A stretch of DNA of 64,000 nucleotides from the NCBI RefSeq assembly GCF_000715075.1, contig NC_134082.1, positions 191,569,948-191,633,947 of the forward strand, given 5' to 3'. A model generated the notes under the pieces. The model worked only from the letters and a program-made list of their open reading frames with translations. It ran no database searches and had not been told where the DNA came from. Numbering within the stretch: position 1 is the stretch's first letter; the number at the start of each line of letters is the position of its first letter. This document shows, in pieces, positions 20,815 to 31,022 of the stretch. Both the position numbers and the translations under genes were made by a program. The DNA comes from Nicotiana tabacum (taxonomy: Eukaryota > Streptophyta > Magnoliopsida > Solanales > Solanaceae).

Positions 20815-20884
<70 letters not shown>
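20815..20884. repeat. (AT)35 microsatellite
   Basis: 70 bp of uninterrupted AT dinucleotides, ending 55 bp before the start codon of the EF-hand gene. Confidence 0.97.
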
Positions 20885-20886
<2 letters not shown>

Positions 20887-20939
20887 ACTCTTTGGGACAT
20901 ATCATCACATTTCACTCTATATCTAGCCATTGAGCTAAA

Positions 20940-21293
20940 ATGGAAGCAGGAAAAGCAAAGATGGTGCATTTAGAATTTCAAGATTTGCTACCCATTATGG
21001 CCAGAAAACTAGGAGGAGATGGACTGATCAACGAGCTATGCAAAGGGTACAGAATTTTAATGGATGGTGACAAGGGAGTGATCACACTTGATAGCCTAAA
21101 GAAGAACTCCGTGCTACTGGGGTTGCAAGATTTCAGTGAAGAGGAGTTAAAGAATATGATTAGGGAAGGAGATATGGATGGTGATGGAGCTCTTGATCAG
21201 ATTGAATTTTGTATTTTGATGTTTAGATTAAGTCCTGACTTGTTCGATGTGGCTCAAGAATTGTTACATAAAGCTCCTGAAAAGCATAAGTGA
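20940..21293 (+). CDS. EF-hand calcium-binding protein, PBP1/KIC type
   Basis: A single-exon gene for a 117-residue protein. Residues 78-89 (DMDGDGALDQIE) form a complete EF-hand loop with acidic ligands at positions 1, 3, 5 and 12. A degenerate, shortened EF-like loop lies at about 42-53 (DGDKGVITLDSL). The surrounding FQDLLPIMA, LGGDGLINELCKGY, VITLDSL and EFCILMFRLSPDL are characteristic of the small plant family that includes Arabidopsis PBP1 (PINOID-binding protein 1) and KIC (regulator of a kinesin-like protein). Members sense calcium and modulate a partner kinase or motor in the cytosol; length and lack of introns fit. The ATG at 20940 is the first after the (AT)35 tract and gives the usual N-terminus. 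Which paralogue it is cannot be decided here. Confidence 0.92.
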   Translation: MEAGKAKMVHLEFQDLLPIMARKLGGDGLINELCKGYRILMDGDKGVITLDSLKKNSVLLGLQDFSEEELKNMIREGDMDGDGALDQIEFCILMFRLSPDLFDVAQELLHKAPEKHK

Positions 21294-21673
21294 TGTTGCA
21301 GTCTGTATCCTCTTTTTTTCTTATTTACTGATCTTGATATGCTGATTCACATGTAATGCTTCACTTGATTTTAAAATGTTACAATTCGACTCCAAATTTC
21401 GAATAATGTGAAGCTATTGCATATTTACACGAAAAATTTAACCTGTGTTAGATTTTGTAGGAACTGTTTATAAAAAAAAAATTAACAAGAACTCACATCA
21501 GGTGTAGTATTTTGCTACTGTTAAAAAAAACAGATTAAACAAGAACTCACCCGTCTATTATTTCTCAGCCTAGTTTTGGTGCGGTTTCTACTGCAATTTC
21601 TAGAGTTTTTGGTTAAAAAAAAATTTCCCCCTCATACTTCACATAAAAGCTAGATGATTGCCAAAATTTGTTA
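21294..21673. other. intergenic, 3' flank of the EF-hand gene
   Basis: AT-rich, no frame or repeat recognised apart from two similar AACAAGAACTCAC stretches near 21485 and 21540. It probably contains the 3' UTR and polyadenylation region. Confidence 0.5.
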
Positions 21674-21901
21674 CTCCCTCCGGTCTATCATAAATGACCA
21701 TTGTACTTTTTTATTTTGGTCAATTATTTACATAATCAAGAAGGAATTAATTTTATTTTTCCAAAATTTGCCCTTATTTACATATTCTAATGTGTCAAGG
21801 TAATAATTAATTAAGTGAATGCATCTTTTCTTCTAGGAGTTCATATTTCCTTAACGGGTGTGCCAAATGTAAAATGCGCACTTATTATGGACCGGAGGGA
21901 G
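21674..21901. mobile_element. Stowaway-like MITE
   Basis: 228 bp with inverted ends CTCCCTCCGGTCTATCATAA and, reverse-complemented from the right, CTCCCTCCGGTCCATAATAA (18 of 20 match). The CTCCCTCCGTCC-type end is typical of Stowaway (Tc1/mariner) MITEs. TA precedes the left end; the right-hand TA is not intact. Confidence 0.85.
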
Positions 21902-22059
21902 AAATATTTAATTGGAACCAAAAGTGATCACTTTTATCAAATTTTGATGACCATTTGGAAACTACGCAAAGATAAGGGGCCATTTTGTCATATTCTCTTC
22001 TGAATGGCTAGCTCCCTTTTTCCTTCTTTCAAAGTGGGCAAATCGATAGTGGTTCTTCT

Positions 22060-23099
22060 TCTCCCTTTGCTCTCCCCTTTCTCGAAATCATACAGTTGCT
22101 ATTTCGATTAGAAGTGACTAAAACTTATTTCTTATAAGATTGGACAATAGAATCCTCAGATTAAGCTTACTCTTTCTCAGGTAGTCCCTTTGTCTTTCTA
22201 GCCTTTTAGTAGTATTTTGGTAGGTAACATTGTAACAAGGTGCTTGGTACTATGTTATTACAAACTTTGATTCTCAGATTGATTAAGCACTAATTGCTGT
22301 TGTTTCTTGCCATTGGTGTCTTTATGAAGTTATATACATAATTAAAGTACCCTCGAGAGTATTAGATATGGAAGAATAGTCTGATGACTTGTGCACACCA
22401 CATGTTTGATTCTTTGCTCGTTAGACTTTCAACCGCTAGTGCTTAAAAAATATAGCTTTTAACTGTAGCCAAAGGCACGTATGTGTGTGTGTGTGTGTAT
22501 AATATGTAGGAGTATATGTACATGTGCATGTATAAGTATATGTATATCACTGATTCTGGGTATTAGATGTTTTTAAAGGTTCGGTCCGCCCTGCTCCCCA
22601 GACCCCATTTATAGGATTACACTGGGTTTGTGGTTATTGTTGTTGTTGGTCCTCCCTGCTCCCCGCCAGTAGTTCCTTTTCTGTTTATAGCATTTTGATG
22701 ATCATGCTCTTAATTTCTTCTATTAAGAAAGATATTGACACTTCAAAAGAGTTAGTACTATGCTCAACATCAATACTATGGCTTCTACACCATGTTTTAC
22801 TAGCTTCTCCGAAGTAGATATAGCACATAAGTTGCCAATATTAACTTTGAATGTAATTCTAGTCTACTTTCTTCTTTTTCTATTTATCTTTTAACTTTTA
22901 GTTAATATGTGCACAAGACTATGTTGTGGATGTTCGAGTGTTTAGTCTTATATGTTTTCAATCTTGTGTTGTGTACACTAAAAGAGTTGATAAATTTGTG
23001 TTCTTAATTTTAATTGGTGTTATCAACAGGTTTCTTATTTTAGGAGTTACCCCTCGTAGAGTTTTTAATCCTCCCAGCAGAGTATTTAAGCGAGAGAAA
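22060..23099 (+). other. 5' leader with probable intron of the MRL7-like gene
   Basis: The likely leader exon is CT-rich (about 22060-22180), then a donor CTCAG/GTAGTC at 22181 and an acceptor ATCAACAG/G at 23029 (alternative TTTTAG at 23043), giving an intron of about 850 nt. An in-frame ATG at 22926 lies inside this intron and codes a hydrophobic, unconserved extension, so the ATG at 23100 is preferred. Transcript ends are not defined by sequence alone. Confidence 0.5.
22588..22649 (+). mobile_element. TS-type SINE 3' fragment
   Basis: CTGCTCCCCAGACCCCATTT, GGATTACACTGGGTTTG and a terminal TTG repeat match the 3' end of the Solanaceae TS SINE family. Only the last ~60 bp remain. It lies inside the probable leader intron. 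Confidence 0.8.
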
Positions 23100-24454
23100 A
23101 TGGTCATCCATTCTGCATTGAGTTTCAACTTTTGTGCAATCTCATCACTCTCTGTTCCTAAAGCATGGCAACAGGGTAGTTCTTGCTCTTTTGCTAACTA
23201 CCTATTACCGTCTCCTTTGAAACGTCTGACTTGCTTTGTCACTTCAAGAAAGTCCGAAGAGGAACATGTGCCTGATCCTAAGCATAACTCTGGTTCAAGG
23301 CCTAGGAAAGCTACAAGGTCCAGCGAAAGCAAAGTTTCTCTTAATGAAGACAAAGATCCCGTCAAGATCTTCCCTGCAACAATCCCTAAAAAGCCAAGAC
23401 GTGGCCGCAGGAGCGAAGCAGCTGCAGTTGAGGATTTTGTTCGTGATTCACTAGAAAAGACATTTGCTTCTATCCGGGAGCAGAACTCTGAAATAATGGA
23501 AGATACCGAGAATATCCTCAAAGATAGGGTTGATGATGACACTGATTCTGATCAAAGTAGTGAAGATGAAGATGACAGCCGCAGGGATATGAAAGAAAAG
23601 AAAATGATCGTTGAGGAGGAGGATCCAGATTGGCCTCTAGATGCAGATGTTGGATGGGGAATTAGAGCATCAGAGTATTTTGACAAGCATCCAATAAAAA
23701 ATGTAGTAGGTGAAGATGGAGTTGAGATCGATTGGGAGGGGGAGATTGATGATTGTTGGGTGAAGGAAATCAATTGCCTAGAGTGGGAGAGCTTTGCTTT
23801 TCATCCCAGCCCCCTCATTGTTCTTGTTTTCGAGAGATACAATCGGCAAGTGAATCTTGTTTTATTTACTAGTTGTAGTTCTTAGAGATGCAATAGGCAA
23901 TATGCAAATCTTCTGTTCTCTGAAACATTTTCATAGTGACACAGGGCTAGTGACAATTGGAAAGCTCTTAAGGAGCTAGAGAAAGCAGCCAAGGTGTACT
24001 GGAGTAACAAAGAGCGGTTGCCTCCTCGGGTTTGTGAAACATAATCACTTGTCCTTACATTGTCCAATAGTGAACACTCTTAACTTCCCCTCCCCTTAAT
24101 TATTTGGTGTAGACTGTGAAGATTGACATAAATATTGAGAGGGATCTAGCCTATGCTCTTAAAGTTAAAGAATGTCCGCAAATATTGTTTTTACGAGGAA
24201 ATAGGATACTGTACAGAGAAAAAGGTACTTCTCACATATTCTCTCTTTACTTTGATACAGAAATTGTAATCTCTTCAGCTAATACTTCATCATATATCAT
24301 TGTCCCGTCGGATGGTTGTTTACTTGGCAACTTTGAATAAATCTATGCAGACATTCGAACAGCTGAAGACTTGGTTCAAATGATAGCATACTTTTACTAC
24401 AATGCAAAAAAACCTTCATGCATTAAAGATGAAGCTTTATCTCCACGGTCTTAG
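23100..24454 (+). CDS. MRL7: MRL7/RCB/SVR4-family plastid protein (regulator of chloroplast biogenesis)
   Basis: Gene model: exons 23100-23845, 23945-24029, 24113-24224, 24351-24454, giving 348 residues. The N-terminus (about 1-50) is rich in Ser, Ala and Phe and suits a chloroplast transit peptide. A basic stretch (PKKPRRGRR, 96-104) and a very acidic segment (145-159) follow, then the conserved core from [20 protein letters not shown] (176-193) through [15 protein letters not shown] to [15 protein letters not shown] and the end. The C-terminal part has a thioredoxin-like fold without a CXXC pair. I recognise it as the family of Arabidopsis MRL7/RCB/SVR4, with paralogue MRL7-like/NCP. These act in plastids and, for RCB, also in the nucleus, to activate plastid-encoded RNA polymerase and chloroplast development. 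Intron 1 has a GC donor (CG/GCAAGT); introns 2 and 3 are GT-AG. All junctions keep frame. It appears intact. Confidence 0.9.
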
Positions 24455-26660
24455 TCAACAGAGGTACTGATGCTGACTTGCTTAGACTTTCATTAGAAGC
24501 TCATAGATCATTGCTTTACAAAAGATTTAAACTTCTATGTTCAGCTCAGATTAAGTTGGCAGAAGGATAGTCTAAGAGGCAATGGAGCATGGATCCCCGT
24601 GTAACTTGGACCAATTGGTCGTGTTGTTCATCTGAAAATCTGAGTCCACAATTGCAGACAGAACCTTGGAGGATGACTGGTCGAAACGTCATGATTGGTA
24701 TTATCTGCCTGATGCCTCCAGCTGCTGATGTAACTTGCAAGTGGAAGGTTGAAGAAAAAGGTTATATTCTATCCAGAGCTTAAAGTAGCCTATGCTCCAT
24801 ACAATATAGAAGAGGATAGTTGGAAAGAGAAGTCTCAGTTGCCATGATCTTACTTTAGTTTTATTTGCTAGTTTACATGTCATACTAGTTTAAGATGTCT
24901 ATAAAATACTTTATATGAATTACAAAATTTCATGTCATCTTCTGCTACTTATATCTACTCTTTCTTAACCCTGCTAGCTACAAGTAAATTAGGTTATGGA
25001 ACCCTTCCATTAATAGTAACCCAGAGAAATATGAATGGATAGTATATATTGGTACCTTGCTTTATTCCATCGTAAGATAGAAAGTGCAGATCAGATAAAG
25101 AAGACAGTATGTTCCTTGGGTGGGTTAACTATGTCTGCTTTTATCTGTTAGGTTAGAAGAAATACTGAAGGGCTTTCTTTTTAAAAGTTTGGGTTATCAC
25201 ATTATCAGGAATATGCCTTGATTAAGAAATGTTATATCACTCAACATCAAACCTAACTAGGAGCATTTGTAGATAATACAGTTAACAATACCTGAACACT
25301 GAATAGACACAACAAACAAACAAACTTTCACCTAAATAACCACTTGAACTTTTTTATTACTTTCTTAGGAGTGAGGTAACCAGAATCAAAGTAGTGTAAA
25401 ATATTGGATGTCAGCGCCTCACAGGTGAATATGATTTTATAAAGAGAGGATTTGAGTTCCAAAAGTGTAATGCGATTCTTGCACCCAAAGTGTAGTCTAC
25501 CGGTCAATATAAAGTGAGTGAAAATTATGTGATATTAAGGTTTAAATCCTAATAGAAACAAAAGCACGTTAATTGATTTCTTTTCATCTACATCACTCTT
25601 GATGGGCGAAGTCTTTTGACAGGGAAGTTACTCGATATTTGTGTTGATTGAAGGTAACAAGTACTTAATTTGTGTTGATTGAAGGTAACAGATACTTAAT
25701 GAGATAATGCCAAGCTAGCAAAGAGCATATTATATGACGGACAAAGAAGACAATGCAATTGAACAATAATTTTTTAACATTTATCAATTTGGGATCATAG
25801 GAATATACTGCACAACGATCCAGGGTTTGGCAACTATGAGAGGTTGTCACGTAGGTTTAATTTCGTCATAACAGAACAATTACAATTTATAAGGGCCCCA
25901 TTTTCCTACCTATGTCATTTTCAATTTTCTTCCAACATCCATTCTTGTCCTTTTTCTTTTATGATGCCATAGCCATCGTAAAAGGTGTCCATTACCCTTT
26001 TTATATATTTGGAAAATACGCCTACAAAGTCGCATCAACATAATCAAGTCAGAAAGAAATTAGTCTCTATTTAGAAATTCAATTGACCATTACTGCTCTA
26101 ATAAAAGCATTTTTTAGATAAGCAAGAAGTATATTAGTAAAAGATATCGATGTACCATATGCGCATAATTCCAACATCAGTTTCCTAACTTGATAAAGAC
26201 TACGTCTAGAAACATAACATGAGCTACTATTTGCAATTATGTTAACCATCAATAAAAAGGAGATAATATTTCCCTCAATTAAATCATCATAACTTTTTAG
26301 TCACGACTAAGTCACATTTCTATTTTCATTTTTTTTTTCTAACAATGTTCAATAAAACAGGCCTCATATGGCTTTTGCATGTACAATATGTATATTTCTC
26401 CTTTTAAGCAACAAAAAAAGAAGAAGGAAATATTCAACTTAATTAGACATCTTGATCTAACTAGTTTGAGTAATTAAAATGCAAGCAGCTTTCTGAAACG
26501 TATGACCACCAGGAAGAGAAAAAAAAAACTTTCTTAAACCGGTGTAAACCATTGTCGAATGACCATGAATTGTATGGCCGATTTAATGGAATAATCTACC
26601 CAAGCTCAAGATCACAAACAGTGAAGTAGTCACTACCAAGACATCTGATGTATGCTACCT
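24455..26660. other. intergenic, downstream of the MRL7-like gene
   Basis: AT-rich. A short frame at about 24640-24728 (reads LEDDWSKRHDWYYLPDASSC) looks protein-like but has no recognised match and may be 3' UTR. A ~33-bp tandem pair with GTGTTGATTGAAGGTAACA lies at 25638-25700. Nothing else is recognised. Confidence 0.5.
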
Positions 26661-27240
26661 AGAGATGTTCAAACCAAATTGAAAATTTGTATCAAACCGA
26701 AAAATCAAAATAAATAGATTTAAGAAAATTAAGTTTGGTTTGATTCGGTATTAAGTAAAAAAAAAAACTTTTATATATATATATTTCTACAACTCTATAA
26801 AAAATTTATTTGAAAAAATGAATAAATATTTTGTGATCCTCTCAGGATCTGTTGAGTTTCAAGTATTTAATATAACTATAAATTTTTTATTTATTTTAAA
26901 TAATGTCTGATCCTAACGTGTATCCTCACTTTCTACCAATTTGTTATTGAAATGCATTAATCTCTTTATTTTCCGTTCATATGTTAAGATCTATTAAACT
27001 CTTATAACTTATTTCAATTTGAAATGGTGTTTTACCGGTATTTTAAAATTAAATAAAGAATATCAATACTTAAGTTTTAAATTGACTCCTGTGTGTAATT
27101 ATTAAAATTTGATTAAGTTTAAAAGTGTACATTCGTAAATATTAATGTTAGACTAACAAAGTAAGTATCACAGTGTTACAAAAAAAATTCCACAAGAATA
27201 TTTTAATAGATCATATATTTGTCAATATATTAAAATTCTA
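26661..27240 (-). mobile_element. truncated inverted copy of the TAGGGGTGTA MITE family
   Basis: Read on the minus strand it follows 19686-20359: GTTCAAACC/GGTTTG end, TGCATTAATCTCTTT against GCGTCAATCTCTTTG, ATGTTAAGATCTATT shared, and the TCTATTAAAATATTCTTGTGG region. The far terminus is missing and the copy is strongly diverged. Confidence 0.6.
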
Positions 27241-27874
27241 TTGACTTATCACATCTTTATTTATAACTCTAACAAAGTAAAATTAAAATAATATTCATGT
27301 GACAAAAAATATCATAAAAATAATATTGTATATGTGAATTTATTATTTCGAGTCAGTTGACATAATTTAGGTGTAATCTTATTAAATATGATAACATTTT
27401 TTAATAGACATTTATACATAATTCGAGTAAAAATAATGAATTCATCTTAACCCACATAATTTCCTTTATAGCTTGCTTGGCAAAGTTGAAAAAATCTGCT
27501 TATTTTGAAAAGTGCTTTTCGAAAAAGTACTTTTGCAGAAAAGTTATTTATTTTTGGCTAATCAATCTGAAAAACACTTTTGAGCGATAATTCAATTTGT
27601 ATTTGACCAAGCTTTTCAAAAAGTATTTTTAAGTATCAAATTACGAATAAGAACATAAAAAGATTTACTTAATAGTTAATATTATATGAATAAATAAATA
27701 ATCTCAAATATTTATTATTAAAGATAATAATTACATTTTTTTCATTTTATTTAAGTAAAACATGAAAGTAAAATTTAAAAGTACTTTAATTCTTTCAAGA
27801 TGATTTAAATATATCAAAAAATTATTTAACAAATATAAAAGCATTCATCTCAAAAGTCACCATATTAGAAAGTT

Positions 27875-27880
<6 letters not shown>

Positions 27881-27912
<32 letters not shown>
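27881..27912. repeat. (TA)16 microsatellite
   Basis: 32 bp of uninterrupted TA dinucleotides inside the MITE-like element. Confidence 0.95.
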
Positions 27913-27914
<2 letters not shown>

Positions 27915-27978
27915 CTCTAATTTTAAGTATTATATAGTTTTAAAATAAATAAGGTTATTTTGATATATATCATATTTT

Positions 27979-28106
27979 ACAACAACAACAACAACTGTCC
28001 AGTGAAATCCCACAAAGTGGAGTTTGGGGAGAATAATGTGTACGCAGACCTTACCCCTACCCCGATAGGGCAGAGAGGCTGTTTCCGATAGACCCTCGGC
28101 TCAGAA
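27979..28106 (-). mobile_element. TS-type SINE, 5'-truncated, with intact target duplication
   Basis: On the minus strand: GGGTCTATCGGAAACAGCC, CTCTCTGCCC, GGGGTAAGGTCTGCGTACAC, CCACTTTGTGGGATTTCACTGG and a terminal TTG repeat, the TS SINE 3' half. It is flanked by a perfect 17-bp duplication GATATATATCATATTTT (27962-27978 and 28107-28123), so it integrated in this short form. Confidence 0.93.
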
Positions 28107-28294
28107 GATATATATCATATTTTGTTAAGGGTATTTTTGGTAAGAAGAAAAATCAAAAATGTTTTTGGGGAGAAAAATATTTTTTTTTTCCAAAAAAAAA
28201 GCTTGGCCAAACATCTCAAATTAAAAAAGAAAAAATTGAGAAAAAAAAAATAATACTTTTGAAATAGGGAGAAGATTGGCCAAATAAGCTATTA

Positions 28295-29265
28295 ATCTGC
28301 CTTTGACCATCTTTGTCCATTAGCTGCACCGCCATGTTTAAGCCAGTCCCAACAACCTTCTGGAGAAATTGTCAAAAGAAGAAAAACGTGAGATAATGTT
28401 GGGGTCTGGGACTTGACCAAATTATGATTTACAGGTGATTTTTGCTTATAAGCATGTTGGGTATTTATTAAATACTTAAATAAGTTAAAATATACTCATA
28501 AGCTATTTTGATCCGTTTATATATTTAGCCAAACACTCTCAATATCAATTTAATTTTACTTATCAATTTCATAGAATTTTCTTATACCAATTAATAGCTT
28601 TTAATGTCCAAAAGTTAAAAGTATATTATCATAAATTCCTGTGTACTGTTACACCAAAAATTCGTCCAAAGAATTTTGTCTTAAATTCGGAAGGATTAAA
28701 AGTATTTTTCTCGCCGCAGGATCACGAAATTCACGTGGTCAAGAAACATCAACTATTATTGACGTGTTTTTGTGACATTGGACTTCAATAATAGTACGTT
28801 TTTTTCCTTCTTTTTTATTTTGCATATACTTTATGTTAGTTGACTTATAACAGTTCCACCACTAGGGTAAATCAGTAAATGCATATGGTTTTCATAACGG
28901 TTAGACTTTCTCGTGACGACAGACAGCGATATTTTTAATTAGGGGACCGTTAAGGTACCCTACTATATTTTACTTCCAAAAGTACCCCTTTTAATTAAAC
29001 TGTGCTTTTCGTATTGTTAATTATTGGAAAAGATTTAAGAAAATTGAGTTAAGGATAAGATTCAATTTTCCTTTTTTTAGGGGCAAAGTGACCGACAAAT
29101 GCTTTTGAACCATTTAGCTGATTATTCCAAACGGCAAAATCACACTTCTCTGTCATTCTCCAGCAACTTATATGATATGATTTCCTAATTACATTTCACA
29201 CCTTCCCATATAAAGTTTTTGCGTTTGACTAAAATATTTACTTAGTCATATTAGTTATCTTGTCA
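28295..29265. other. intergenic
   Basis: AT-rich. Around 28430-28560 is a GCTTATAAGC...AGCCAAACACTCT stretch resembling another MITE family of Solanaceae. No gene recognised. Confidence 0.4.
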
Positions 29266-29650
29266 TATCTGGTTGGCCAAACTTCCAAAATCAGATTATT
29301 TTAAAAAATATTTTTTTCAAAAGTATTTCTAAAAAAAAGTACTTTTGATAATAAACGGAGAAACAATTTGTGTTTAAATAATTAATTTAAAAAATATTTT
29401 TAAATAGTAATTAATGTTTGACAAAACTTTTAATAACTGTTTCTAAGTGTATTTTTCTCAAAAGCTCTACTCAAAAAAGTATTTTTGGAGAGAAACTACT
29501 TTTTCAGCTTCTCAAAAACTGTTGCTTCTACTTAAAAATATTTTTTTCCCTTCTAAAGCTTGGCTAAACACTTCAAATTTTGAAAAAAAAATATTTTTAG
29601 CCAAAAAAATACACTTTTAGCCCAAAAAAGCTTGGCCAAACATGCTATAA
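29266..29650. mobile_element. MITE-like element with TTGGCCAAAC ends
   Basis: Left end TCTGGTTGGCCAAACTT, right end AGCTTGGCCAAACATGCTATA. The interior consists of AAAAGTATTTTT and AAGTACTTTT motifs like those in 27467-28294. Non-coding. Confidence 0.55.
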
Positions 29651-29948
29651 GAAAGTACGACTCTAATAGTTTATTATTTGAAATTTTAATTTAAAAATTT
29701 AAAAGGAGATTACTTAATTTTTACAAAAAAAATCTTGTGGATTGATGATGTAAAAATCATCGAATTATATCCTCAAACCTTATTTTATTTAGAAAAAGAG
29801 ATTTTTTTTTTTTGAAAAATAGATGATGAAGACTTGAAGTTAAGTGGAAGTAAAGAGTGAAGCGAGCAGCACTAACCAAGCAACATTAGTAACACATTAC
29901 AGTCTAATTTGCTTTTATGTAAAAAAACAATCTGTATTGGTCAAAATT

Positions 29949-30440
29949 TGATCGTCACGACCAAACTAACCAACGTTCCGCCTAGGTAACTGGGCAGTGA
30001 AAGATAGCATAACCCACTCTGCATCCCTTCTCCGACATCCGTCAAGTCGGAAGAAGCAGCGCCTAAAGGGACGACCGAGACATATTGGAGGCAAAAGGGT
30101 GTCGGCCCAAGTAAAGGACAAGGGTGACTTGACTGTATATAGTAAGGGAAAACCTTCGATTAAGGGGTTGCTCCCTCTTTTCTCTCTCTGAAGCTCTCTT
30201 TTTTGTATTCTTGATAGGAAAGAAGTAATCTATAGAAGAATATGTAAAGCTATCTCCCCATAGATCGATGGGAGACACAATATTGAATTTCAATAAGATC
30301 ATTTACATCTCTTTTATCTTATATGCGATTCATACTACTAGCTCTTTGATCTGGAGTTAATTATGTCTGACTAAGATTTACCCCTTCATCTTCTTTGATT
30401 GATTTGTTCAAAAAGGTTTCGATATCTTTTGAGTCAAACA
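29949..30440 (+). repeat. Element D LTR
   Basis: Proposed limits TGATCGTCACGACC...GAGTCAAACA. It contains TATATAG at 30136-30142 and a CT-rich stretch after it, as expected for U3 and R. The right limit is set by the primer site; the left limit is a best guess, since the partner LTR is not in the window. Confidence 0.6.
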
Positions 30441-30443
30441 ATT

Positions 30444-30461
30444 TGGCGCCATCTGTGGGTT
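30444..30461 (+). promoter_or_regulatory. primer binding site of element D
   Basis: TGGCGCCATCTGTGGGTT, 3 nt after the LTR. It begins with TGG, complementary to a tRNA CCA end, and is a familiar plant gypsy-type start of the internal region. Confidence 0.75.
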
Positions 30462-31022
30462 TTCTTAGTGAAATTTTCCAGTCTCTCCCAGATCAAAGAC
30501 AAGAAATACGATCACCCACCAAAAGGAGCGCGAAGGAAAAACCAACCCACGCGAGACAAATGCGCAGTGCGGTAGGGGGAGGAGAGCCAAGCAAAATTAC
30601 CAAACTTAGAAATCTTCACCCCATCAACCATCGATATGCCAAACAAGACGAACAATGTTACCAACCTGTTCTCCTCCATCGGACCACCGGACGAGGGCAA
30701 GGGAAGTATCATTCTAACTCACCTTCAGCTCTTTGCCCAAGTAGGGACATAAAGGCCGCACATGCGAACGAATAAAGAAACACCTCAGTTAAAGGACGAA
30801 AAATTACTGCAAAACAACTGTGACATCGCCCGCCGGTGATACCTCCAAGTCGGAAGGCGAGAGTTACACAAGGAAACTACAATATGTGCGCAGAACGAAC
30901 CTAAGCGAAACAACAATGTTTCACATTCTCCGACGCTGCACCCTCCGTTGCGAGCAATGCCAAACGGACTTGGACTCTCCCAGAAGATATCTGGCTCTCC
31001 AAAAACTAGGACTGAAAACGGG
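30462..31022 (+). other. Element D internal leader
   Basis: Contains a 126-codon frame across the primer site (30395-30775) and others, none with a gag motif I recognise. It may be leader or a degraded gag start. Confidence 0.4.

Larger units (their letters stand above)
27467..28294. mobile_element. MITE-like element with TAGCTTGYTTGGCMAA ends, carrying a SINE
   Basis: Ends TATAGCTTGCTTGGCAAA (27467) and TTGGCCAAATAAGCTATTA (to about 28294) are imperfect inverted repeats. The interior has repeated AAAAAGTACTTTT motifs. It contains a (TA)16 run and a complete SINE insertion. A relative lies at 29266-29650. Superfamily not assigned. Confidence 0.55.

Noticed and set aside
20787..20969. Minus-strand 60-codon frame overlapping the start of the EF-hand gene
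   Set aside because: Its second half is an Ile-Tyr run produced by the AT microsatellite.
22926..23099. Upstream in-frame ATG extending the MRL7-like protein by 58 residues
   Set aside because: The extension is not protein-like, lies in a probable leader intron, and the shorter start gives a normal transit-peptide-like N-terminus.
23198..23773. Minus-strand frames of 114 and 73 codons opposite MRL7 exon 1
   Set aside because: Antisense shadows of a coding exon, with no motif.
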